This document shows positions 23,308 to 33,889 of a stretch of 64,000 nucleotides of DNA, in pieces. Source of the DNA: Ricinus communis. Its lineage: Eukaryota > Streptophyta > Magnoliopsida > Malpighiales > Euphorbiaceae. Position 1 is the first letter of the stretch. Every line of letters starts with the position of its first letter. The position numbers and the translations under genes were made by a program. The notes below the pieces were generated by a model. It was not told where the DNA came from. It saw only the letters and a list, made by a program, of their open reading frames with translations, and searched no databases. The stretch is taken from NCBI RefSeq assembly GCF_019578655.1, contig NC_063262.1:9121582-9185581 (forward strand), given 5' to 3'.

Positions 23308-23411
23308 ATTCACCTCGTATCCTCTTACTCATATAATCTACGAGACTTTACAAATTATTGCAGTTAAGGTATTAGTTGAAATTTCTGGCTTACTGATATA
23401 GGTGTCTAACA
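23308..23411 (+). repeat. Ty1/copia LTR, right part after the chromovirus
   Basis: It begins with the chromovirus target duplication ATTCA (23,308-23,312), continues the interrupted copia LTR and ends GTCTAACA, the inverse of its TGTTAG start at 12,103. Confidence 0.6.
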
Positions 23412-26269
23412 GCGAGCTTTCCAACCTTAGCTAGATATTTATGCAGTGAGCTTCAAGCTCATAATAATTAAATTATAAAGTTGTGTTGGATATAAATTGT
23501 CCTCTTATTTTAGTAGTAGATTTTATTTGAAATTTCAACTCAAAAATTAAATTATGAAGTATTGATATGAATTAATATATGTTTTTTAATAATGCTTATT
23601 ATTGTATCAAATTCAGTTTTTGATGAAAATGTTTAATGGGAGTTATATATTTAATTATTTATATTCAAATTCTAATGCTATAATTAACATATTATTCTTA
23701 ATATAAACTATAAAATATAAAAAAGCTCTTATTACTTTTTTATTTAATATGAATAATGTTTTTGTTTATTTTAATATAAATAAATAATATTTGGTCAATA
23801 GGTGAGTTAAAAATTCTACATAAAATTTAAGTTTTATTAATCTATTAAGAACTATTCACTTGGAAAGACATTGATGTTCAACTTATATGAAGAATCTATT
23901 TAAATCTTATTAGATAATTGGTTGATTTAAGAAAAATAACAAAAATATATAAAAGTCACATACATAATACAAAAAAATAAACAATAAAAATAAATATAAA
24001 GTATGAATTTTTGTAACATAATATTATCTATTGATAAAATTATAGTTCAAATACATATATATATAATCAATATCGATGTGATAATATTTAAATTGATTAA
24101 TTTTAATATTTTAATATAAAATACTAATTTATAAACTTTAATACTATATTTTTATTTTTGTAATTTTAATAAGGATATTTAATATCAGATTATAATCAAC
24201 CGATTCTAATTAAAGATTTTATTTTTAACTACTTAAAATATTCATAATTTTAATTAATAATAATATTTTTTTGTTAATATGAATAATAGTAAGTCTAATT
24301 GTTAGGAACTGATATTGACATCATGATGTTAATTAGAGTAGAAAGAAGTAATATTTAGAATGATTTATAAAATTCTACATATATAGATGTGATAAAATAA
24401 TTCTATTTCAGAAGGGAGCGTTTAATAATATAAAAAGTAACAATAATCCTTTTCATATTTATTTTAATTCAAATAATTTATAAGTTAGAAATATTCTACA
24501 ATCAAAATAAGAATGAAGATCAAAAATTAAAAAATGAAAGTAAAAAAGGATTGGATTATTAATAATTGTTATTATATCTCTTAATCTAAAACGAGTTAAT
24601 TATTGTTAAAGACATATTTTTACTTCAAAGAACCAATAAAAGAATAAATATAAATTAAAACAACATTTGATAAAAGAAATACAAGATTAATACCAAAATA
24701 ATTCCGACATTCATTGCAATCTCATACAAGAAAAATTAAAGAATTATGTTTTTATGAGGACAAAAAGTTTTAAGTATTAAATATTTTAATTTCTTAATAT
24801 TATAGTTTAATTGATATTAGATATGTTTAATTGGTGGTCGGGCTAGATTTAAAATTTCATTTTATAGAAGTTATATAAGATTTTAATGTTCTTGTAATCT
24901 AAGTTTTGATAATAAATTTATTATTTTATATGTGAAAAACCTAATAAGTCTAACTATTATTATTCATGTGTATTTATATGTAAGTAAAAAAATTAATAAT
25001 CAATAAATTTCATCGTTAAATTTTACATTTTAGCATTTATATATAAAATAAATTGTCTTTCCTTATGAAACGAGATTTTAATTATTGTTATGTCTTCTTA
25101 TTTAAAAATTAAATAATCACTCGCACTCATAAGTAAGAAACGCCCTTTGTCATGGTCATTAAAAATCTTATATATTGTTGTCTTTTTAACTTGTTCTCGT
25201 GATCTAAAGCTCGTATGTTCCATTTGCTATTTCTTACTAGCTAAATAAGAAAAAGAAAATGAAAAACAAAAAATAAATCCTCCATTTTCTTTTTTTTCTT
25301 TTTCCTTCCTTTCAATCTTTAACCTCTTAATAATACACACCTGACTCACCTTTCTTCTTCTTTTTTTTTTTTTTTTCTATCCTCCAAGTATTAAGACCTT
25401 TGATTACACTTTATAAAGATCCAAAAGTACTAAGGAGTCCTATAAAATTAATTATGTTGATCAAGACATATATGTTTTTTTTCAAACACTCATTTTCATT
25501 TTCTAAGTTAAATTTATTTTGAGATTATATCTTTTAATATTTTTTGTTATGTTTCTCTCATTTTTTCTCTTTCTTTTCTTTTTATCCTTTCATTATCTAA
25601 ATTATTATTGTGACCTTAATGTGAGAGAATTGCTTTCATGTAATTTGATTTAGAAAAGGGGTGCCTATGCTTTTGATTAGCATAAATTTATTCTACTATA
25701 CGCTTAATTTGTTGAATGATTTTCTATTTAGTTTTTTTTTTTTTTTAAATGCTAATCAAACCCAGATCTCCAAAAGCCCAATGTTCAAACTATATAGTTT
25801 AGTTGTAAGGGCAAATTCTTTTTTTTTTTTTTTGCATTTAGTTTTAATTATTATATTGGGTCTTAGAAGAAATTTCATTTTTTCAAGTGAAAATTAATAC
25901 AGAGTTGATGTTTCTATTTAATATATGGAATGTTAAAGATGATTAAAACTCAAAGGTATAATTATATGATTCTCAAAAAAGAGGAATGTAATTGTAATTA
26001 GAGTCAAACTTAAGGGGAGAAAAATAACTTTCTCTTAAGTATAACATCATCCTTATACAAATACTTGGACAATAGTCCTATTAATACTAAAATTTTGCAA
26101 TTTATTTTTAGTTGGTACTAATTTTTCTATCTTTTTCTTTTTGATATGCTAATTTTTATTTTTCTTTCAAACCATGTTAGTTAAAAGAAATCTAATTAAT
26201 TTTTGATGATATAGAAACCTGATATGAAATATCCCTTAGTTATTTGCTACATATTAGGATACATTCAAG
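23412..26269. other. AT-rich intergenic stretch
   Basis: No coding region, RNA gene or element end that I can support. Short T-rich and A-rich runs occur at about 25,290-25,380 and 25,730-25,830. Open frames here are short and AT-driven. Confidence 0.6.
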
Positions 26270-26278
26270 ACATTATAT

Positions 26279-26442
26279 CACTTGGACGGTTTAAGTAGCA
26301 AATTGGCCCCTGAATTATCAAGGAAGGTCTAAATCTGCCCAAAATTAACTATTTGGCCTAATTACCTTTTATTGTTATGAAAATTGCTTTTGTGTCCCTT
26401 AATAAACTCCCAGCTTCACGCGTGCATAGAACGCACTCAGTC
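26279..26442 (+). repeat. Left terminal inverted repeat of the MULE
   Basis: It contains GGTTTAAGTAG, TGAATTAT, AAGGTC, ATTAACTA, TTGGCC, AATTACC and CGCGTGCATAGA in the same order as the reverse complement of 43,408-43,545. The left copy has about 18 extra bases near 26,370-26,390. Identity is roughly 75-80% outside that gap. Confidence 0.75.
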
Positions 26443-26607
26443 AATTGATAAAATAATATAAAATGAAAGTTTTATCTCAAAAAAAAAAAAACTGAAAAAA
26501 GGCAGATAAATTTAATTAATAAGTTAAACCTGACAACATTCATTCTCCTTCCTCATTGATTGAAGCTACAATATTCTTTTATTTTTATCAAAATTAAATC
26601 CTTAACA

Positions 26608-27130
26608 ATGTCACAATCTAATTCATACTCTTCTTTCTTAGGATTTTCGTCAGGTAACCATAGATCCTTTGCTAGAAAAAGGAACGAGGAAGTGTTTTTG
26701 TGGAGAGGAAGCTCCTCTTCTAATTTCATGGAGCGAGTGTCACCCGGGTATGAGGTATTTCACATGCCCAACTGTAATCGCAATGAAGGTAAGGAAAAAT
26801 TATGGGTTTTTGACTTTGTGTTTGTTTGGGAAACTAATCTTTTTACTGTTATTTTGATTTTGTTTGATGCAGAGAATAAAATATCAATTTTTTGAATGGT
26901 ACGATGGTAAGTTCACCGGCAGGTCAGTGGAAATGATAAACGAGCTTAAAGGTGAGTGCGATTTTGAGACAGAGGTCAAGTGTAGTTGACAAAACCAGTG
27001 CTGTTAGTCACAGTAGAGTGGATGAGTTGGATTTTTAAATCGAAGGCTTGAAGGAGGAGCTTGCTATTATTAAGATTGAAGTACAACAGAAGTTAAATAA
27101 AGCTTGTAGTTTTTATGTTTGTGTTCTGTA
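26608..27130 (+). pseudogene. GRF-type zinc-finger protein pseudogene
   Basis: A start MSQSNSYSSFLGFSSG is followed, one frame over, by KCFCGEEAPLLISW, then HPGMRYFTCP. After a probable intron (GT at 26,789, AG at 26,871-26,872) comes YQFFEWYDGKF. Together these give the GRF zinc-finger pattern (CxC, then PGRRFxxC, then FFxWxD), with the last Cys apparently changed to Tyr. The frame break sits at a run of five A (26,676-26,680). A helical segment follows (IEGLKEELAIIKIEVQQKL) but is preceded by an in-frame TAA. Small plant proteins with a GRF finger, a coiled coil and often a C-terminal membrane segment are common beside MULEs. Here the gene is next to the left terminal repeat and points inward. 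Confidence 0.7.
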
Positions 27131-27780
27131 ATTTAATTTTTATAATGCTGAAATAGGTTGGTTATATGTTATGAAGGGATTGGTATTAGGTTGTTTTGTT
27201 TAGTTGTATGTTCTGTGAACTCTTCTGCAGTAGATTTTGCAGATGTAAATTTGAAATATTAATGAAAATATTCATTTTCTTGTTGATTAATGGCAGTATC
27301 TATTATATTTATATACCTATTTAACACAAGTTGAATGAGCATAATAAAATTAAGGCAACTAGAAAAATAAAACAAAAAACTTAAAGAGAATACTGTCAGC
27401 TTGAAAGCAAAATATCAACTAGATTTCTCATTGAATATATCAATAGAAGCACAAGGCCTATATGGACACATTGAAACAAAAAAGAAACACTTTAGTTCTA
27501 TCTATTATGCACACTGCACATGTGTCTATATACAAAAGCAAAAAATAAACTGATGGCCTAAACGGTACTACCTGCTAAAAAATAACTAATATCATCATGG
27601 CCATAATGCTACCCAAAAACAAAAGTATTCGAAAAGTTGTCCTGTCCTATCTTCAAAATAATCTTTGACTACTAAGTCTCCATGGTGATCTTATTTTCTG
27701 CAACTTCTGCATAACTATATCTGCAAAACACTTGATGTTTATGAGGTTTGAGTTATTAGAGCTTCAGTTGTGAGGTCTAT
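27131..27780. other. Spacer between GRF pseudogene and MULE transposase 1
   Basis: Probable 3' untranslated region of the GRF gene up to about 27,290. The remainder shows no feature I can support, except that the last part may be the 3' end of the facing transposase gene. Confidence 0.5.
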
Positions 27781-28519
27781 GACTTCAAAATAAGTTTGAC
27801 TCAAGTTCTCAAAGTTGGTAGCATCACCAACTTCATCTCTTTATTTGTGTTTCATAGCCCCTATTTTTTAGCATCAGATTGCAGCTTCTTAGCTGTGACA
27901 ACACTGTTCCTATCCCATCTCATACTAGGAGCTTAATACTTTTCATACATTAGATTGCCAACATATGTCTGTGGTGGCTTTAGCAGTCAAATTATCCTCT
28001 GAATATCTTTTGTGACTGGATTTGCAGGCTTTGTTAAATTTTTCATAAAAAATGCATCCTGCATTATACATACAACTTTGGAATTTACATTTAACTACAA
28101 CACATATTAAGCTTCACATAATTAGAAAACACTGCATATTTACATAAAATGTGGTTGTACCATTATGAACAATGAGACATGTTGGTTGAGGAGGCTTCTT
28201 ATGCTATTTCTCTTTCTTTTTCCCTTGAGTTAAAGCTTCTCTTGCCTTTTATGTAGCTGTCTTCTTCCCATGAGACCCTATCTTTATGCCAATAGCTCCA
28301 TAAATAGCTTCTATAAATGAAACTCCTTCGTGAGATATATAGAATAAGAGCATTAGTTACACTCTAAGCACACATTTATCAGACATATTTGGTGTCATAA
28401 CAAGCACTCACATTAATAAAAGTTTGTGCAGCAGGGGTAAAGAATTTGGCAAATTCAGTATTAACATAATCCTCTTATGTGTTAAATGCCTCAAGAGGTA
28501 CTGAAGAATGGGGGCAGGT

Positions 28520-28596
28520 GGTATTGGAGATTGAGAGGCAGTTAGTATTGGAGATTGATGGGCAGTTAGTATTGGAGATTGAGGATAGGTGGTATA
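28520..28596. repeat. Short tandem repeat in the transposase tail
   Basis: Three units of about 24-28 bp built on GTATTGGAGATTGAG. It corresponds on the minus strand to a repeated peptide like LPLNLQY in the low-complexity C-terminal tail. Confidence 0.7.
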
Positions 28597-29717
28597 GGAT
28601 CAGTCTGAGTTGGTATTTTCTTTGCACATGCTGGATTAGTTAATCCAGAACCCTTGCTCTAAGTCCTCTTCTTGCAAGTGGATTTATTATGCCCATATTA
28701 TTTACACACACTACAGTTGATACATGTCCATCTTCAAAAAATATTCCCACTTGTCTTAGGCTCATCAGGGTCCTTCCTCCTCTTAATCACAGGTTTACCC
28801 ACCTTTCTCTTCACTATTGGTGGCAATAATTCAAGTATACTAGTTTTCTTCCACATATTATGGCCTTTCATAGGCATCACAAATTAGTATGCCTTGTTGA
28901 AATTTTTCTCTTTACACCAATGTGCAACTTGTTCCTCTAGCTTTAATTTCCTCAAGTAAATGACACATATGCCATGTGGACAAGAAATCCCTATGAGATC
29001 CCAATATCTACAGCTGCAACTCTTACTATCAATGTTTAAACTGTTATCCTTCCGTTTAGACCGTTAACACCATCCCATTTCTCATATAACTTCGTTCTTT
29101 CTTTAAGTTTATTCATCATTACAATTCTAATGTCTTCCATTAAACTAATGATCTATTTTGTTCTTGAGTGGAGAATAATACTGTTGAAAGCTTCACACGT
29201 ATTGTTATCCACCAAATCACTTTGTGATGTAAAATTAAAAAAAGCCCTATACCATGTGTGTAGTAGATAAACAAGCACTTATGAGACACTACCAGTTGCA
29301 AGTTTTTCCAACTCATCACAAGTGTCTTAGAATCTCTTATAATTACTCTTAGCTACTTGCCAAAATAACTTCCTCAACTTAATCTCAATCCACCTTTTCT
29401 ACCATCTTATGAAGATGTGCATGGCACACCACCTATGTTCTGCCATAGGCAGTTCCTACTTGACAGTAAATAGCAGTCCATGTAGTACAAGGAGAACTTA
29501 ACAAATAATTAAAAGATTCAACATAAAACAAACATAACAAAGAAAAACATAATGACACTTACTTTTTGCATGGCTGTAACTACAGCCAACCCCTCACCGT
29601 CAGTCGAATCCAAGTCCTTTTTTAGCAATTACAAAAACTAAATCCATGTTTCCTTGCACTCCACATCAACAACTGCTAAAACTATTGGAAATTGTTATTA
29701 TTGCCATCTCTACCAAC

Positions 29718-30338
29718 TAGAGATGGCAGTCAGGTGGGTATTTCTGAGTACCCGACCAGACTAAATTCTAATATGACATATATGAGTAGTTATAAACGGG
29801 TTTGGGAAGAGTTTGGAATTAAATTTTTAATACTTGTGTCGGGTTCGAGTCGGAATATTCACCCGCTACCTGAACCCAATTATTTAAACAGATATGTTTA
29901 TGGAGTACTGAATCTAGTATTCGATATCCGTTTAAATAATATACATATATATTATGTGTATGAAATAAGATAATAAAAAAATTATAATTATAATTTTTTT
30001 ATAAAATACATGGTTTAGAATTTAGAATTTAATTATTATAAACTGTATGTAAATGGATACCCATTTAATTACCCGAATATTTATATAAATGGATATTTAA
30101 TGGGTAAGGTACCCGCTAGTCATTTAAATATTCATAAAGTGTTATTTAATAATTATATATATTAAATTGGTTTTTATCGGGTTCGAATAGTATACAGACA
30201 TTTCTATTCAAATTTGGGACGGGTTCAACTAATAAAGGTGATTTTTAAATAGATTTGGGATGAGTTCGGGTATATATATATTTTTATCAGATTTAGGTAA
30301 CTTTAAATGGGTGGGTAATCTATCCGTTGCTATTCCTA
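29718..30338. mobile_element. Non-autonomous hAT-like element (621 bp)
   Basis: Terminal repeats are TAGAGATGGCA at the left and, reverse-complemented, TAGGAATAGCA at the right (8 of 11 match). Eight-base flanks CTACCAAC (29,710-29,717) and CTACTGAC (30,339-30,346) match at 6 of 8, as expected for an old hAT insertion. Subterminal GGGTACCC-like and GGGTTCG motifs recur in both orientations. There is no transposase inside. It interrupts MULE transposase 1 at the VGRDGNN motif. Short open frames inside are not coding. Confidence 0.75.
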
Positions 30339-31710
30339 CTACTGACAATTGTTAAAAGCTAACCTCCACACACATTTTTTAGAAAACAACCATCTATTCC
30401 TATCATTGATCTACAACCTTATTTCCATCCATTCTTCATACCTTCAAAACAAACATAAAACCTACCAAATTCTTTTGTTCCAGGCTTTGGAAGTACCACC
30501 ACAGTAGAAGTAAGGTTACTACTCCCAATCTCTTGTGCATAATCATAAAACTGAGCACACTGTTGTACATAAATTTCTGCCAGCTCAGTTAATATAATCT
30601 TTTTAGCTCTTTTTGCACATTGACTAACCAATCTCAAACTTGAGCTCATTCTTTGCTTTTGTTTGCATTTTAATTATTTTGGTTGTGAGCTTCTTCTCGA
30701 GTTCATCATTGAAGTAGTAAGCCAAGAACATTTCTGCTCTTAAACTGCTTTAAACACCTACATTTAGGATTATAAGTTTTTATCCTAAATTTCCTAGTTT
30801 CTTTCTCTTTGCTACCATAATAAAGCCATGGGCAGTTGGGGTATGTACAGACTACCCTTACCCTTCCAAGTTCATTCTTCTTAAAATCAACCTTAACTTC
30901 CCTAGATATTTAGTACTTAGTGCGTGCAAATTTAAATTCTTTTGCATCCTTAAATATCATACCCACCAAAAATGATGGTATTATCACTAAAGGATCATAC
31001 ACAACTATTTTTTACTTCTTCCTCTATATAGTTGACTTACTTTCTCCATTACTGTCCTCTTCAAAACTGTCATTAGAGTCATTGTTTTTCTATTTTTCAT
31101 CAATTCCAACCTCTGTTGGAACTTTATTCTTTGTTGCAGCAATCTCAAGTATTTCTGTTTTACCACCAGGCTGGACTACTTCCTCTTTATGATTGTTATC
31201 TTCTTTCTCATTTCGCTTCTCCTCAACGTAAGCTCTCATTCTCAATCTAGTCTCAAATAATTCCTTACTCCTAACTCAAATGCACATTCCTTATCAATAA
31301 TAAACTCCTCATAACTGCATTCTTTATCAATAACAAACTCCTTATAATTCCTCATCTGTCTGCCTCAACTACATTCTTTATTAAAGTATTACCCACATTT
31401 TCTGTTTCAATCACATTCACAGCCTCATTCACACCATCATTCTAAGCCTCAACTCTCTCTACTAATTACACCTCAATCACTTCTAGTTCATCTAAAGGAT
31501 GCCATAGTATATCTGAATATTGTCCCCATTACTACATACAAATAACATTTCATGAACTCCAACGTCACTATACAAATACTTCACATCCTTCTCCACTCTC
31601 CCACCAAGTTTTAACCAATATAGCTTAGGGTTACTAACGTAGCCCAACATAAAAACCATGTTTCCTATTTTATAGAAACTTAGCCTATCTGTAATTCTAG
31701 TGGTAATCAA

Positions 31711-31712
<2 letters not shown>

Positions 31713-31745
<33 letters not shown>
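31713..31745. repeat. Homopolymer of 33 G
   Basis: 33 consecutive G residues on the plus strand (C on the strand of the copia LTR). The run creates a false poly-proline reading frame. The count may be inexact, because such runs are hard to sequence. Confidence 0.9.
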
Positions 31746-31746
<1 letters not shown>

Positions 31747-32314
31747 CAATTGGTTAAAATTAAAATAGAAAACAATATGAAAAATAAATCACAATTCACA
31801 ACACCCAGAAATTATAATAGTTCGGCTAATCTCTTGTCTACATCCACTTCTCAAGAATCCTTTTAAGATTTCTATTATCAAATAAAATTATAAATCTAAC
31901 TCTTTTTGTGTTCTTTTACAAGACTAAGCACGAGCCCAAATGTTTCCCAAATGCTCACACTCTAGCCCAAGTGTTTTCCTAGGCTCACACTCTAACCTAA
32001 TCTAAAATTTTCAATCTTAGTTACAAGAGCTTTTAACCCCTTGTCCAAATACTCAATCTTACCTTTTGAGCTTTGAATACAAGAATTAAATACCCAACTA
32101 TCCAAAGATTCAATCCCAAGCTTGACCTTTAATACAATATAAAAAAGATGAAGATTTGAAGTTGTTGAGAGTAAATACACAATGGGGTCTCAAAATAAAT
32201 GCTCTTGCTTAACCTAGAACATTTAGAATTGGTGTTTAAATACTTCTAAGTAAAATGGAGACATTGCACCCTTATTAAATATAAAAATAGTCATCTCAAC
32301 AACTTTCATAAATG

Positions 32315-32670
32315 CAGCGTCACGAGCGTGAATAATTCTTCACGGCCGTGAAGCATTAGCAGGAAAAGAAGATTTGAAAAGCTGGAACCCATTATGGCCG
32401 TGAAAATTTCTTCATGACTGTGAAGATTGCTTTTACAGCTGGGAACCTTTGTTCATGACTCGGAACTCAAGTTTCACGCTTGGAAACTTTAACCGTGAAC
32501 TCTTTTGTGATTCTTTGAAAATTTGGAAAATCACCATCATTCACGGGCGTAAGGCTAGGAAGGATATCGTGAACACTACTATCCTTTTTGTCGTTTGAGG
32601 TGAGAATTCTTCATACTTAGAAAACTGAAGTTTCATGGCTGTGAATAAAAGTTGACGAGCATGAATCTAC
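32315..32670. repeat. Cluster of degenerate TTCACGGCCGTGAA palindromes
   Basis: Clear instances include CACGAGCGTGAATAATTC, TTCACGGCCGTGAA, TTCATGACTGTGAA, TTCACGGGCGT and TTCATGGCTGTGAA, spaced 30-60 bases apart within the copia LTR. They are locally GC-richer than the surroundings. Confidence 0.65.
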
Positions 32671-32898
32671 CCTGTTTTAGAAGAACCAATTTCCTTTCTT
32701 TGCATATAAACACTCAAAAATAAAATTAGTTATTCTTAATTATTTGTAAACATCAAAATATGATTAAAAACCTTCAAGGTTTAACACTATCTATACACCA
32801 ACACTAAAATCCTCAACTTCTCCATTAGAGAATCTTAAAACAGGGTCCCTAACAAACTGACCACCATGGTGTATTCTTATATTCACAGGTATTTCCAT

Positions 32899-33888
32899 TT
32901 CAAGCTATAATAAAGAAAATAAATAAATACCATTTATTCAACCTCAACAAACATTCCCAACCACTCGCATAGAACACAAACTACACAAACTATTTCTAAA
33001 GAAAACAAATATATGTTATAATCAAGTAAATATCATTAAACTAATCATATCGTAAATATTTTAATCAAACAAGATCATTAATATAATAATATGTCAGAAA
33101 ACATGCAAACTAAACTTGAAAATGCTTGTAAACAGAAACATAATAGACTTACCTTTACAGAATCCCAGTCTTGCACTTTGCCACATCGATTCAATCCTTC
33201 AAAACACCAATATTCACACATATAAACTAAACCCTCAACCAATTTTAAATATCGAAGTTCTTTGATATCTAAATTTGGGGATTTTCTAATTTTACATTTT
33301 AGGGTTTAGCTTAGCAAGGCTTTTTCTTTAATTGGGGTATTTGGGAAAATAATTTCTCAATTTAGGTTAAAAGTTAACAAAACTCTATTTTGGGGTATGT
33401 TGAGAAGTAATTCTCAATTTGGAGTCATTTTTTAATACGTGGACATTGTCCACTAATTGGACTGGCGGATAGGGGTATCCACCAATCCAACTAGCAAACA
33501 TTAATCCAACAATCCAAGTGGCAATCTCGTCGTTAATTCGTTAATCTTAATTCCTAAATAATTAATATTTAAAATTAATAAAATGAATATTTCATTTTAA
33601 ATTGAAATAAATATTTAAACAGGTGAGAAGGAAAAAAAATACAAAAGTAAATATATATGATAATACATTATTAAATTAAAAATATGATACATAATAAAGA
33701 TATAAATTTAAAAAGATAAAATATGTTTAAAATAAATTATTAGACGACATGGTTAAATACATTAATAAGAGTATTTATATCACAAAAAATTTCTATGAGC
33801 ATTCATATGTTAGGAAAATTCTAATATAACTGAATAAATTAAAATTAATTACTACATAAAATGGTCAAATACATACACAATTATAGTA
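32899..33888. other. Spacer between MULE transposase 1 and the mobile-domain pseudogene
   Basis: The first part is the probable promoter and 5' untranslated region of transposase 1. Two adjacent hairpins occur at 33,439-33,453 (GTGGAC/GTCCAC, perfect) and 33,457-33,490 (15-base stem with 13 matches, loop GGGG). Beyond 33,560 the sequence is AT-rich and featureless. Confidence 0.5.
33439..33490. repeat. Two adjacent inverted repeats (hairpins)
   Basis: GTGGAC-ATT-GTCCAC, followed three bases later by a 15-base arm beginning TTGGACTGGCGG, loop GGGG, and the returning arm ending CCACCAATCCAA. This is a candidate edge structure between the two MULE gene groups; its role is unknown. Confidence 0.65.
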
Positions 33889-33889
33889 T

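Larger units (their letters stand above)
31701..32803 (-). repeat. Ty1/copia solo LTR inside MULE transposase 1
   Basis: On the minus strand it starts TGTTGGTGTATAG and ends near a long C run and TCTTGATTACCA. The sequence interrupts the N-terminal domain of the transposase exactly between VEDFS and ITDRLSFYKIG, so the boundaries are set by coding sequence on both sides. A C-tract followed by TCTTG near the 3' end is usual in SIRE-type copia LTRs. Multiple degenerate copies of a palindrome like TTCACGGCCGTGAA lie at 32,315-32,670. The 5-bp flanks (TCTAG and CTAAA) do not match well, so the end positions may be off by a few bases. Confidence 0.65.
27780..32898 (-). pseudogene. MULE transposase 1 (MuDR-type, PB1-like N-terminus)
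   Basis: DDE transposase of the Mutator superfamily, split by two later insertions. The start MEIPVNIRIHHGGQFV (ATG at 32,898) is the typical N-terminus, followed after the copia LTR by the PB1-like block LSFYKIGNMVFMLGYVSNPK (about 31,690). Then come the helical region QFYDYAQEIGSSN (about 30,560), IGIDGCFLK with the first catalytic Asp (about 30,400) and, after the hAT element, VGRDGNN and VLAVVDVECKETW (about 29,690). A likely intron (about 29,565-29,462) precedes EHRWCAMHIF and NNTCEAFNSII. The SWIM zinc finger CSCRYWDLIGISCPHGICVIY is near 29,000 and a zinc knuckle ending GHNKSTCKK near 28,690. The tail probably reaches about 27,800. Numerous stops and frame changes are visible. Confidence 0.85.

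Noticed and set aside
29692..29973. Open frame across the hAT boundary
   Set aside because: It spans the insertion border and subterminal repeats, so it cannot be a conserved gene.
31492..31749. Protein starting with a poly-proline run
   Set aside because: The prolines come from the G homopolymer of the inserted copia LTR; the rest is part of MULE transposase 1.
33457..33494. Helitron 3' end (hairpin plus CTAG)
   Set aside because: CTAG directly abuts the hairpin instead of lying about ten bases away, the next base is C not T, and no matching 5' TC end or helicase was found.
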